This document shows positions 1 to 11,878 of a stretch of DNA of 64,000 nt, piece by piece (position 1 is the first letter of the stretch; each line of letters begins with the position of its first letter). The stretch comes from Apis mellifera (lineage: Eukaryota; Arthropoda; Insecta; Hymenoptera; Apidae), in contig NC_037642.1 of the NCBI RefSeq assembly GCF_003254395.2, forward strand, positions 124,001 through 188,000, written 5' to 3'. Made by a program: the position numbers and the translations under genes. The notes under the pieces were generated by a model. That model searched no databases, was not told the origin of the DNA, and saw only the letters and a list, made by a program, of their open reading frames with translations.

Positions 1-59
1 TAATACTCGATTATCTTTTCTACGTATAAATAAACTTGAATATCCGTTTCATCACTCAC

Positions 60-3000
60 CTTCACATTTCTTGATAGTTTCATCGGATTTATCTCCGCAA
101 TCATCTGTTCCATCACAAATCCACGGAAGTGGTATACATTTACCATTTGCACATTGAAATTGTCTTAAAGAACAAGATTCATCTAGAACAAAATAAAAAT
201 AATATATCACAATATAATGATATACTGTGTTCAAGAAAATGATTTAGAAAATCATAAAATAAGAAAAAAATGAGATCAAAAAAATTAAAAACGCATAATA
301 TTCATACTTTATTATTAAAACATTAGTATTTTTGTTATACTTTATTTCAATGCAATTCGCATATATCTATTTTTTTTATCATATATTTATTTATATTTTT
401 TCTTTTATAACTTTCAATGTAATTCATTATATTAAGTAATAATAAATATACAATTTTAAAATATTGTTTCACTTTAAAATTAAAAGAAGAAAATTATTTT
501 CAATGCAATGAATATTAAATTCTGTTAAATAATTTATAAATATTTTCGATTTATACAATCAATTCAAATTTAACGAAAATTTCGTATTATTTAAACTTAA
601 TTTTGTTAAAATTAATAATTACTGTTATCAATGTTAAAATATTACCAACAAAGAAAAATCCTCAACTCGAAAATTTAAAAAATTATAAAATTTTGAAGAT
701 ATTTAATACTTATATAAATATATATCGTTTATTTTTAATTTTTTGCTGCCTAAAATCACACAAAGAAATAAAATCGATTTTTAAAAATTCGACTATTTTT
801 CGACTTTATGTTCTAATTCATACATTATAAGAAATACGAACAAAAATTATTTCTTTTTATAAGGATTATGATATTTGGTAAAACATTTATTGATTATACG
901 ATTAAAAAAGTTATAAATAAATTAATAATTTTTTTTAAATATGTTTTTCAATGTAAAATTTTAATCAGTAATCTAAATAATTATACTATAAAAAAATACT
1001 TTTTGTTTTTAATAAATACAGTTTTGTTGTATTGTTGACTTTCGTTGCTAAATTTTCAAAAGTAAAAAAAAAAAATAAAAAAATAAAAAAATTTGACAAC
1101 ACCAAAAATAAAAAGATCTTATAAAATACTTATACATTTAAGTTTCTTTTTTTTCTATTTTTATCTAGTATATTAATCTAATATTTACTAAAAAACAAAA
1201 ATATATAATAAATTTCTTTATTTTTAAAAATTTAGTAATAAAAATCAATAACAAAGTATTTATTAAAAAATAAAAAATATTATAATAAAGAATATTTTTT
1301 TATTGCATAGTTATTTAAACTATTGATTAAAACTACTATTGAAAAACAAATTTAAAAAAATTATTAATTTTTTTATTTATAATTTCTTTTAATTGTATAA
1401 ATATTTAATAAATATTTTATCAGATGATAATTAGTTATGAAAAGAGATAATTTTTATTTGAAATTTTTTTTTATATTTCTTTCTTTTTATCTCATTAGTT
1501 TGAGAATTAATATAATATAAAGTCGAAAAATAATCGAATTTTCAAAGATCAATTCCATCCCAATTCCATTTAAAATCGATCAGTAAAAAAAAATTGCGTA
1601 ATACATATCTACATAAGCATTACATATAAGTTTCATAATTTTTTAAATTTTCGAAGTTTTTTCCTTATAAACTTACATTCAATATTATGCAATTAATGAT
1701 TGTCATTTAGAATAATTAATAAAATACTAAATTCCATATTATAAAATATTTAATAATAAAAGAATTGAATTCATTTCTTTATCATGTTCTCTATTATTAT
1801 TAAATTATCAAAACTTGTATTTACTTTTAATATATTAATAATTTAATATTAATATATTAATATATATAATTAAATATTTTTAATAATAAGTTAAACAAAA
1901 TAATTTATTTTTATATTTTTTAAGTCTTTTTAAATATTTCTCATATTATTTATATATAATGATAATATGAAAATGATAATATAAAATTTAAAAAAATTAA
2001 ATCTGAACTTTTAATATCTTAAATATGAATATGATATACAATATGATATAATAAATAATATAATAACTTATTTTCAAAATAATTTAGCATTATATATCAA
2101 TTAAATAAAGATATTCATAATCAAAATTAAAAACATTGAATAAATAAATTTATAAATATTGATCATTTTTTATTTCTATCTATAAAGAAATATTTACATC
2201 ATCATTTAAATCATTTTAATTATTAATATTACTTTTTCATTTGATTGATAAATTTATTACTATTAGTTATAAAATAAAATTTGTAAATTGTAAATTAATC
2301 TTGTTACTAATAATATCTTATAAATTACGCAAATTTATTGATATTTAAAAGAAATATTAATTTCTTTGATATTACATTATCTAATAATAATTTCAGAATG
2401 AAAAAATCGTTATTAATGTATAATATTATATAAATATTAATATATATTTACAAATTATTTAGTTATGTTTACATTTAAAAAGTAAAAGATTAATGATAAA
2501 TATTTTGTAATTAAAACAAGAATAGTACTCAATATACATTATTGTATTACATTATTGTTACATTATTGTATTCGATATTGTGATATTAATAAATGATAAA
2601 ATACATTTTTTTTATGTTTTTTACATAGAGAATGCAATTTTTTATTTGTTTAAATAATAATAAAATTTATAATTAATAAAAAGAAATTTAGATTTAAATA
2701 ATGTTTTTATAACAAAGCTGATATAATTTAATCTTATTTTTCTATTTAAATTGTTGTAATATCTTAAGATATTAATTTTAAGATTTTCATATCTTAAAAT
2801 ATGAATTTATTTCATTTCCTTATAATTTCATTTATATAATCTTAACAATATTTAAAATAATTTTATTCTCAATATTTTTTATTTATTTTATATTAAATAA
2901 GTGCTTTGAATAAATTATCAAATACTATTTTTATATGAATACAAATACTATTAATATGAAAAATTAAAATAAAAATATACAAATTGAATAAATTAAAAAT

Positions 3001-5156
3001 TATCTTTGTACTTTTTGTTTTATTTCTATTTATATATAAAATCATATTAATTATTTTTATATCATTATTAATATTTATTATATTTATTATATAATAAATA
3101 TATTATATTAATTATATTTAAATTTATATTATTTATTATATTAATTATTTTTAATTTTTTTAATTTGATTAATTTATATTTAATTTTCAATATCCAATTT
3201 ATGTATATATTTATATAAATCTATATTTATATTATAGAAATATATATATAATTTATATCTAAATATATTATATTTTCCTTTTTAATTATAATAATTACAA
3301 TAATTATAATACTTTTTTAATTATTTATTTTTTATTTCCTAAATAATAATTTAGAAAATAATATTTATTTGTTAAGTTTGATTAAATTTCTAATACAATA
3401 TAAAATAAGAATTTAATAAGAATTTCAAAAATTTCAAAAACAAATATTTTATTTAAGTGAAAACTATAATATCATAAAAGTTGAAATTATTAAAAAATGT
3501 TTCAAAGTTATTTGGTTCAAAAAGGTCATACGGTCATTTTTTTGCAAGTTCAATAGAGAAGATTTTAATCAACTTTTTCTTTTGTAATAAAACGATATAG
3601 TTTTTAATGTATTCGATTTATTTTTCTATAAGAAAATATTTCTATTTATTTTAAAAAATTATTGATTTAGAAAATATTTTAATTCAGATATTTCAGATAT
3701 GCAATTCCATACTATTATTAAAAACTATGAAAATAACCATTGACTATAATTAGCTTTAATTAATAAGATAATTTCGCGAAAGATAAAATCGAAATTCATG
3801 CATTTCCCTTATTTATCAAATATTTATTATTGTTTAATACATGGAATGTATTTCATGTTCTCTTTTTTTTTTTTTTTTTTAACTTTAAACATAATGGCCA
3901 ATAAATGCATGTTTCATTTTTACATATTTGTTCGAGATTTGTCTTAAATTAAGAACTAATTATTAATAGCTAATTACTTAAGATTAAAACTAATTACAAG
4001 CAATTGTTATCTTTCTCTCGAATTTTAATAGTATAAGTATTTTAATAGTATAAAACTGCAATATTTAAAATATATTGTATAAGGATTTTTCATAAAAATG
4101 TACAAAGCTCAAAAATTTATCTCTATCTAATAGAAATAAAAATTTTCTATTTTTTCTTCTTATTCTTATTTTTTATATTTTTAACAAAGTTTTTCATTGA
4201 TTCAATTCAGTAATGTAAATATTATTCCATATATATATATATCATATATATATATATTATTATTATAATAATTGTATGAATGCATATATAGATGTATCAT
4301 ATTCATATGTGTATAAATACTATTAAATATAATATTATAATACTATATATATAAATTTTTTATTTTTGTTAAATTTATTATTCATATAATTTAATAAAAT
4401 ATAATAATTTATTATTAAAAGAAAAAATACTTATATATATAGCATATATAATTTTTATATAATTATTATAATTATATATATTATTTTTAATATTATATAA
4501 TTATTATTTAAATATTATTATGACTTTAATTAAATAAATATAAATGTCGTATTTTTAAAATATTTTTAAAAAATTATAAAAAAAAATTGAGCAATTTATT
4601 TTAAAAAAATAAACAATTTATAATAATAAATATAAAAATAAATAATTGATATTAAAAATTCAATTCTTTGTGAAATTCAATTTTATATAAATAAAAAAAA
4701 ATTAATTTTAAACATTAAACGAAAAACATGATAGCAAAATTTTCACATGTTTCCATTTATCGCTATCTTCTCCATTTTTTGCATTTTAACATCAATATTC
4801 TTTTCATGAAAATTGTAAAAATACTGAATTATACATATCAGATATTTTATTTATTTATTCTTCATTTAGTTTTGCGTCAACTAATTTTTAATTTTTCTGA
4901 AAAATATACACAAATGATGTTGATTATGTAAGCACATATCAGCGCATGGCACATTCCATACACATTTTAACAATCAACAATACCATAACTTGTATATATT
5001 TTGAATAATAATATTTCTATTGATATTTAATTTTCTTTTTTTTCCATTCAATAGAATAGAAAAATGCGACTCACTGTTAGTAGAAAAAGCATTCGCTGCG
5101 AGAAAACCGAATATAGTCAGCAAATACAGCGTCAAAAGTAGACACCTTCGCCCCAT
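60..5156 (-). CDS. LDLa-repeat secreted/membrane protein, N-terminal part (partial)
   Basis: Two minus-strand exons fit together. Exon 1 (5075-5156) starts with ATG and encodes a basic then strongly hydrophobic leader (MGRRCLLLTLYLLTIFGFLA, then an ANA-type cleavage site), a classic signal peptide; it ends at a GTGAGT donor in phase 1. Exon 2 (60-182) has a CAG/TAG-type acceptor and a GTGAGT donor, and encodes one LDL-receptor class A module: six cysteines with the C-DGTDDCGDKSDE calcium-binding end. Phases match (1/1). The gene continues beyond the left edge. LDLa modules bind calcium and ligands in LDL-receptor, LRP, lipophorin or vitellogenin receptors and in perlecan; one module cannot tell these apart. 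The 4.9-kb intron between the exons could hide short exons I did not detect. Confidence 0.75.
183..5074 (-). other. Long AT-rich first intron of the LDLa gene
   Basis: About 4.9 kb of very AT-rich DNA with only short, unconvincing open frames (for example 603-830 and 4728-4931 on plus, both low complexity). It has a poly-T run near 3863-3880 and (TA)n runs near 4230-4256. I see no coding exon, RNA gene or recognisable transposon. Confidence 0.6.
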
Positions 5157-5760
5157 AACAACCCTTTTTTGTGCACACTCGTTTTTCTTAATCCACTACC
5201 ACTCTCTAACACACCACTGACAGTAAAATTTTGAAAATTATTTCTTCTTGTTATTTATGTTACGATTGTTGTCTTTCTAATGATTTTAATAACCGGCAAA
5301 CCGAAGAGATCAATCAACAATAACAATCTTCACTCACAATTTATTAATTGATTACAAGTAAGATCACACAATCCAATAATTTCTATTTTGTATCGAATAA
5401 ATCACAAGTTTTCATATATAGCAACAATTGAAAATAGTTGCGTATTTGAGTACAGAATAAAAAGTACACTCCACGAAGTGGTTGAGACTGGCAGGCCCGC
5501 CCTGTATGTAAGCACCTTCGTGTCTTTCGTTGATATTTCTTGCTCCCTCTTTTCTTTTATCTTTTTCATTCGTTATGTGAATCCGTTATAGTTTCTTCCT
5601 CTTGCGCAGTTATTCTATTTCTTTCTATTCTATAAAATTATTCCTTCTTTCTCTCTTTTTCTTTCCCTCTCCTGGGCGAAACGATGACCACTGATTCTGA
5701 CGCACCGGTATCGCGCCACCTGCGCGCGCAAGTATTCTCTCAGTTCTTTACTTTTCTTTC
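5157..5760 (-). promoter_or_regulatory. Probable promoter / 5' UTR region of the LDLa gene
   Basis: Upstream of the signal-peptide exon the composition changes. GC-richer patches occur at about 5465-5535 (including the near-palindrome CCACGAAGTGG) and at about 5670-5735 (CpG-rich, with GCGCGCGC). They contrast with surrounding AT-rich DNA and lie 0.3-0.6 kb before the ATG on the minus strand. A promoter or an upstream untranslated exon is the simplest reading; I could not fix a transcription start. Confidence 0.4.
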
Positions 5761-5970
5761 TCTTTCCTTTACTAAAGTTAAATTATTTACGTACTCAGTC
5801 TGATTTCTTTAAATGTATATCATGACCCAGCTTAACTCACATCTATCTATTCTATCTATTCTATCTGTTTAATAAACAGATAAAAATGTATGTGCAGTAT
5901 TTAATAACATATTTAAAAAAAACCTCATTGTTATTTTGAAATTGTCAAACAAAAATTTGCATTTAATCTT

Positions 5971-5976
<6 letters not shown>

Positions 5977-6012
<36 letters not shown>
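5977..6012. repeat. (TA)n microsatellite
   Basis: An uninterrupted TA dinucleotide run of about 17 copies in the space between WDR83 and the LDLa gene. The rest of 5760-6336 is AT-rich with no gene seen. Confidence 0.9.
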
Positions 6013-6015
<3 letters not shown>

Positions 6016-6336
6016 TATAATATAGTATTATATATAGAAATAATTATATATAGTAATTATATATATATTATTAAATTATTTTTATCATATATCAAAAAAT
6101 ATATATGATAAAAAATAGTTATACTAAGTATAAAATATTGTAAATATTATAAATACAAATTTTTTTTCAATTATTTTATATTTATTCTCTTTTCTTCAAC
6201 AATTTATTTTTCTTTAACATAAAATGAATATTAATAAATACTATATAATAGTATATAAATTTTTAATTTTATAATATAATGTATATTTAAAAAGCTATAT
6301 ATATATGATTATAAACTTGTTATAAAAATATTATGT

Positions 6337-7542
6337 TTATGTTGATGTAGTCCACATTAATATATTTGATCCATTAGTAGCTAAAAAACAATTTTTTTGT
6401 GGATGAACACTTAATGATACCATAGGATGTTTTGTTGATTTAAATCCTGAAAGTTTTGCAACTACTTTCTGAGAAACCAAATCCCATATCCATAATTTTC
6501 CATCTGCAGATCCAGAAATAATGCGAGTATCTTGATTATCAACATTTGATTCTAAGCATAAATTATTAACCACATGACCTGTAAATTCTCCAAGTAATTC
6601 TCCTGAATCTTTATCTATTAATCTGATTATACCATCAGCAGAACTAACTACTATACATTGACCATCTCTTGTAAAACTTGCACATATTACTGCATCTGTA
6701 ATAATAAATTTAATAATAATTTTTATTTTATGAATTTATATTTTATGAATTTTTAATATATTAATTTACCTCCTATGTAATCTGCATATATTTCACCTAC
6801 ACGAATATCATATCTACGTATTTTTCCATCAAAAGAAGCTGTTAAAATTTCATGATTTGATATTCTAACACTAGAAATAGAATCCTTAGCTTCATTTAAA
6901 CATTGCACAGGTTCTAACATTTTAGAACGGACATCCCATAACATAACCAAATTATCTCTTGATCCAGAAATAATCATAGATGACTCTTCATTAAATCTAT
7001 ACCAAAAAAAAAACATATTATATTTAAATAAATTATTATAAAAGCATACAAAAATAATTTTATAGTAATATACCTTACAGTATTAACAGGACCTGCATGA
7101 CCTCTTAGACGGCGTATTGGAATTCCAGTTGCTACATCCCAAAGAATAACTGATTTATCTAATCCACAAGACACTATTTGACTACTATCACAAGATGCAC
7201 TACTATCCATTACCTCATTTCCATGTCCCTCATATGTTTTTAAAGTAACACCTCTATAAGGATTCCATAATTTTAATTTTCTGTCAGATCCACAAGTTAA
7301 ACAATAAGCACCATCAACTGAAAAAATATTAAATCTAATCAATATTATTAAATTAAAAAAAATTTATAATATTAACATAATACTATAAACTATTAAAAAA
7401 AAATTATTAAATATTAAAATTATTATAAACTATTTAAAATAAAATAATAAAATAAAACTATATACATACCACTAAATCGTACAGCTCTAACAACTCCTTG
7501 CTTACAGTTTATTTCTTTTAAAAGTTTATAATCAATTTCCAT
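6337..7542 (-). CDS. WDR83: WD repeat-containing protein 83 (MORG1)
   Basis: Four exons on minus: 7470-7542, 7074-7317, 6770-6996 and 6337-6695; phases agree and give 300 residues plus stop, close to the usual ~315. The protein is a WD40 propeller: repeats such as TCGSDRKLKLWNPYRG, SCGLDKSVILWDVATG, SGSRDNLVMLWDVRS and SGSADGKLWIWDL are visible along the chain. The distinctive IRRLRGHAGPVNTVRFNEE and EILTASFDGKIRRYD segments match WDR83/MORG1 rather than a generic WD protein. In other animals it is a scaffold for ERK-MAPK signalling, a PHD3 partner and a component of spliceosomal complexes. The start is the first in-frame ATG; the JOSD-type gene diverges 0.85 kb upstream. Confidence 0.93.
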
Positions 7543-8388
7543 TTTAAATTTAATTAAAGTATTATTTAGAAATATTTTTTTTTAAAATAGAAATTAATTG
7601 AATATTAAATTTTATTTTATATATTAAATTTTATCAATAATATAATTATTTTATATTTAACATTTCTAAATAAATATACCTATTTGTAAAATTAGATATA
7701 TTATTGTTTTTATTTAATCATAGAGTATAATATATTTTATAGATTAACTAAAATATATTTATATTATTTGATTACATATGCTATTCTTTCATTAATATTA
7801 ATATATTTATATAATAATAATAAAAAATAATTATATTATAATTAAAATACAAACTTCAAACAATAAATAAATTTTACAAGTTTAATATCAATGAAATATC
7901 AATAGTTCAAAACTATCCAATCATCTTTTCAGAAAAGTAGTTTAAATAAAGATAGTATATTTAAATCATTTTTATATCTGCTGCGTATTACTGTTTAACA
8001 TTTATGTTTAATATATAAAAAAACATGTAGTTGAAAACGTTTTGTCAAAATATATCATAAAATACATTATGAATGAACGTAAATGAATAATACATATACA
8101 TATATTGATACTTATCAAAAATAAATTTTGATTTATTTTATAATTGTATTCTGAAGTGACAGTATTTCTTTCGAAGTTCGTATTATATTTTGACAATAAT
8201 TATTTCATATTTAATATAATTTTTTACCAGATTTAAATAAATAACAGATTATATTTATAACGTTATTAGGTTATCAATGCAACATAAATTTGTTAAATTT
8301 TATATATGAAGAAGATTTTGATAAATGATGCAAATGATTAATTAATTAAATTATTAACATAATATATGATAAAAATTATGTAGATAAA
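7543..8388. promoter_or_regulatory. Divergent intergenic region WDR83 / Josephin gene
   Basis: About 850 AT-rich bases between two outward-facing start codons. It must hold both promoters and 5' UTRs. No clear core motif stands out; an open frame on minus at 8008-8196 is low complexity and not supported. Confidence 0.45.
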
Positions 8389-8973
8389 ATGGTTGCGAGT
8401 ACAGCAACTGATATGACTAGATCCATATATCATGAAAGACAAGTAATTATTAAGTATTTTATGTTTTCAATTAATAATGGAACAATTATATTACAATATA
8501 TACATATACATACATATATACATATATATATACAAAATTAATAAATTAATAAATTTTTATTAATTATGAACACATAATATATATAATATATTTATATATT
8601 ATTATTTCTGAATAACATAATATTGTATATATTAGATATTTATATTTGTATGATTATTATTCTTATAGGTGAAAGAGCTTTGCGCATTACATGCATTAAA
8701 TAATTTATTTCAAGAAAGACGATTTAGTAAACAAGAATTAGATCAAATTTGTTATAGCTTAAGTCCAGATGTGTGGATTAATCCTCATAAATCATTATTA
8801 GGTCTTGGTAATTATGATATTAATGTTATTATGGCAGCATTACAACGAAGAGGACATGAAGCAGTTTGGTTTGATAAACGCAGGTTTGTTTAATTTGACA
8901 ATATTGTGTAATATATTTAAATATTATGTTATATGTTATATTAATACATATATTTAATGTGTATATATATATG

Positions 8974-9025
<52 letters not shown>

Positions 9026-9091
9026 ATAATATATATAAAAAATTATATTATACACTATATTAATATATAATTTATAAAAACTAAGAAAATT

Positions 9092-9143
<52 letters not shown>

Positions 9144-9781
9144 TATTATTTATATGTAATATAATATATATTATATGTAATAATATATTATATGTAATAT
9201 AATATATATATTAAATATATATTGAAAAATTAGGAATTTTTTCAGAGATCCCAAATGTCTATGTTTAGATAATATTGAAGGTTTTATATTAAATGTACCT
9301 ACAGAATATAAATTGGGATTTGTATTACTTCCTTTGAAAAGACGACACTGGATTGCCCTGAAGAAAATTCATGGTGCCTTTTATAATCTTGATTCAAAAC
9401 TTGATTCTCCTCAACTTATTGGAAAGGTTTCATTTAAAATTTTGATTTTAATATTTAAAAATGCAATATATACATATCTTAATAAGAAATCTTTTATTAA
9501 TATGTTTTAATTGTATGTATTAGGAAAATGATTTGCTTAGATATCTAAAGGACCAAATAGATAGTAAAGAAAAGGAATTATTTCTTGTCGTATCAAAAGA
9601 AATAGATAATAATCAAGGATGGTTAATAAATACATATGTAAATAAAGAAGGAATTAATGCAAATCACAATACTGATATCAGGTATATTGAAGATGGATAT
9701 ACAAGAATTGATTTGAAAAAAGAAGAGTCCACAGAAATGAATAAAAATGAAAAATCATTATATGATAAAAATTCTAGGTAA
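8389..9781 (+). CDS. JOSD: Josephin-domain deubiquitinase (JOSD1/JOSD2-like)
   Basis: Four exons: 8389-8442, 8669-8883, 9246-9426 and 9524-9781, giving 235 residues. The Josephin domain fills most of the chain. The nucleophile cysteine sits at residue 23 in KELCALHALNN, with the conserved Gln earlier in HERQ; the catalytic His is in KRRHWIALK (about residue 124), followed by YNLDSKL carrying the third catalytic position. The family cleaves ubiquitin conjugates and has roles at membranes and in endocytosis. The protein is longer than the usual 188-202 residues, with a charged tail of about 40 residues rich in Glu, Lys and Asn. A GT inside the final AGGTAATT could serve as a donor, so a further 3' exon is possible. 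The JOSD1/JOSD2 split cannot be settled here. Confidence 0.92.
8967..9139. repeat. Two long (TA)n runs in the Josephin gene intron 2
   Basis: Within the 362-base intron 8884-9245 there are two TA runs, about 8974-9020 and 9094-9139, separated by AT-only sequence. They account for most of the intron. Confidence 0.9.
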
Positions 9782-11878
9782 TTAAAGTTTTTTCTAATTT
9801 AGTTAAACTATGTATCATTTTCAATGCTTCAGGCCAAAATAAATTAAAAATTGAAGTGACAATAGTTCATTCGATAAAAAAAAGTTCCATATTCAAGGAA
9901 TTGAAAAGGAAATAAAAGATTATATATTATGTATATTGTATAACAAAAAAATTTATTATTTTTATTATAACTTGAGTTAATATATCATATGAATAATTGT
10001 TTAATTAATATATATGTAATTGTATGTTTTTAAATTCATATTTATAACGTATTTATAAACATGAAGAAAATTTTAACATGATAAAGATATAATGACTCAA
10101 TTATGAATATATATATTGCTAATTATAATCTATATAGATTTTTTATAAAAATGTTATGTATTAGTTCATTATATGTAAGATACTTACGTATTTTTAGACC
10201 ATTTTTAGAGGATCAATTCTAAAATGTTAGATGAAGCGAAATAGAAATAGAATGACACCGTTTTTATTTTTGTTACATCGCCATTGCACTCTGTTCTTTG
10301 CTTAATTTAACATAAATTTAAATTGATTATAACTTAATAAATATCTGAATTAGAATTTATATATCAATTTTTATATTTGTTTATATTTATTTCTTCTAGA
10401 ATCGATCTTCTAAATATATCTCACAAATAATATCTTATATAATAATAAATTAATATATTGAGAGTGAGGTTATTATTTTATATATATATATATATATATA
10501 ATAAAAAACTATTGCATGTATGATAAATTACATATATAATACTGTTATTTAATTTATAAATATTTTATTTACGATTATTTGTATTTGAAATCGAGATATA
10601 TTTCAGATAATAATTTGATATTTACAAAATTTATAATATTTTAAAGTTATTTTATCAGTATTATTGAAAATATATTTTTTTAATTTAATATATTTGTTTT
10701 ATATAATATATTTTTTCTTAATTAATATTTAATTACGAAAATGAAGATAATTTATCATTTTATAGATAAATAAATTAGAATTATAGAAAATATAATATTA
10801 TAAAATTATAATATTACTACTCTTTATTATACTATATACTGTTAAAGAAAAAAATATTCTAATATTCTCTCTTCTTTCTCTAAAAGTTTTATTTTTTTTT
10901 AATATTTATTACTAGTCATATTAGATTATTGAAATAAATGAATAATTGTAAAAGACAATCATTTATACTTTCAGCATATATATTGCAATATAAATATCAT
11001 AAAAATTAATTAATCTGCAATCAATGTAACTTTTTTATATTTATTATACATTTTAATAATATATTTAAAATACTTAGTTATATAATTGTTATTTTAAAAG
11101 AAGCAATACTTTTTGTTCATTATGCTATATGTTTTACTTTTATAAAATAGTTATATTTGTTTGTTACTTAAATAACAAATATAATTTCTATTATTATTTA
11201 TTACATTTATATTTATATATATTAGATATTTATCATCATTATCATTATATTAAATATTAATCATCTAAATATCTTTTTTAAATGTATTAATACAAAAAAT
11301 CATTATGTAATTTAATATAAAAGAAAAGGTATATTGTAAAAAATATTAATCTTTAATAAATTTCATATTTATTTTTAAGTTTTGAAATTAATAAAAATAT
11401 TGTTTCTTTTATATATTATATAAAAGAAATTATATAAAAGTATAATATATAAAAAGAAAAGAATGATTTAATAAATTTTAAAAAACATTTAAGTAATAAT
11501 TATTTCTTATAATATTTATTAATATTTAAAATATTTATTTTTTTACATTATTTAAATTATATATGAAATTTCTTTTATATCCTTATAATTAGATAATTTA
11601 CATTAAATACATTATACTCTATATAATATCAAATTTATATTTACATGTATATTATTAAATTATTTTTTTTTTTATAAAAGATATAAATATTTATTAAAAA
11701 TTTGTCTTTTATATTCTTTAATGAATATTTGCCAACAATTAAGGTTTTTTAATATATAATAGTAATAGAATAAATATACATCTAATCATACAACTATATT
11801 TTTAAATCATATTAATTTGATATTAGTTGTATTTAAAAATTCTAATTTAAATTAATAATAATATATATTTATCATAAA
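9782..11878. other. Convergent intergenic region, Josephin gene / CIAO3
   Basis: About 2.1 kb between two stop codons. It holds both 3' UTRs, a TA run at about 10481-10500, and copy A of a dispersed repeat (10227-10433). No open frame of interest or RNA gene was seen. Confidence 0.6.
10227..10433 (+). repeat. Dispersed repeat, copy A
   Basis: Begins TTAGATGAAGCGAAATAG and ends in a segment containing ATCTTC...TATCTCACAAATA. The same two ends, in the same order and about 200 bases apart, occur at 26047-26266. No coding potential is seen, so it looks non-autonomous. Confidence 0.55.

Noticed and set aside
8008..8196. Minus-strand open frame between WDR83 and the Josephin gene
   Set aside because: It is rich in Ile, Tyr and Asn as expected of random AT-rich DNA, with no splice partners.
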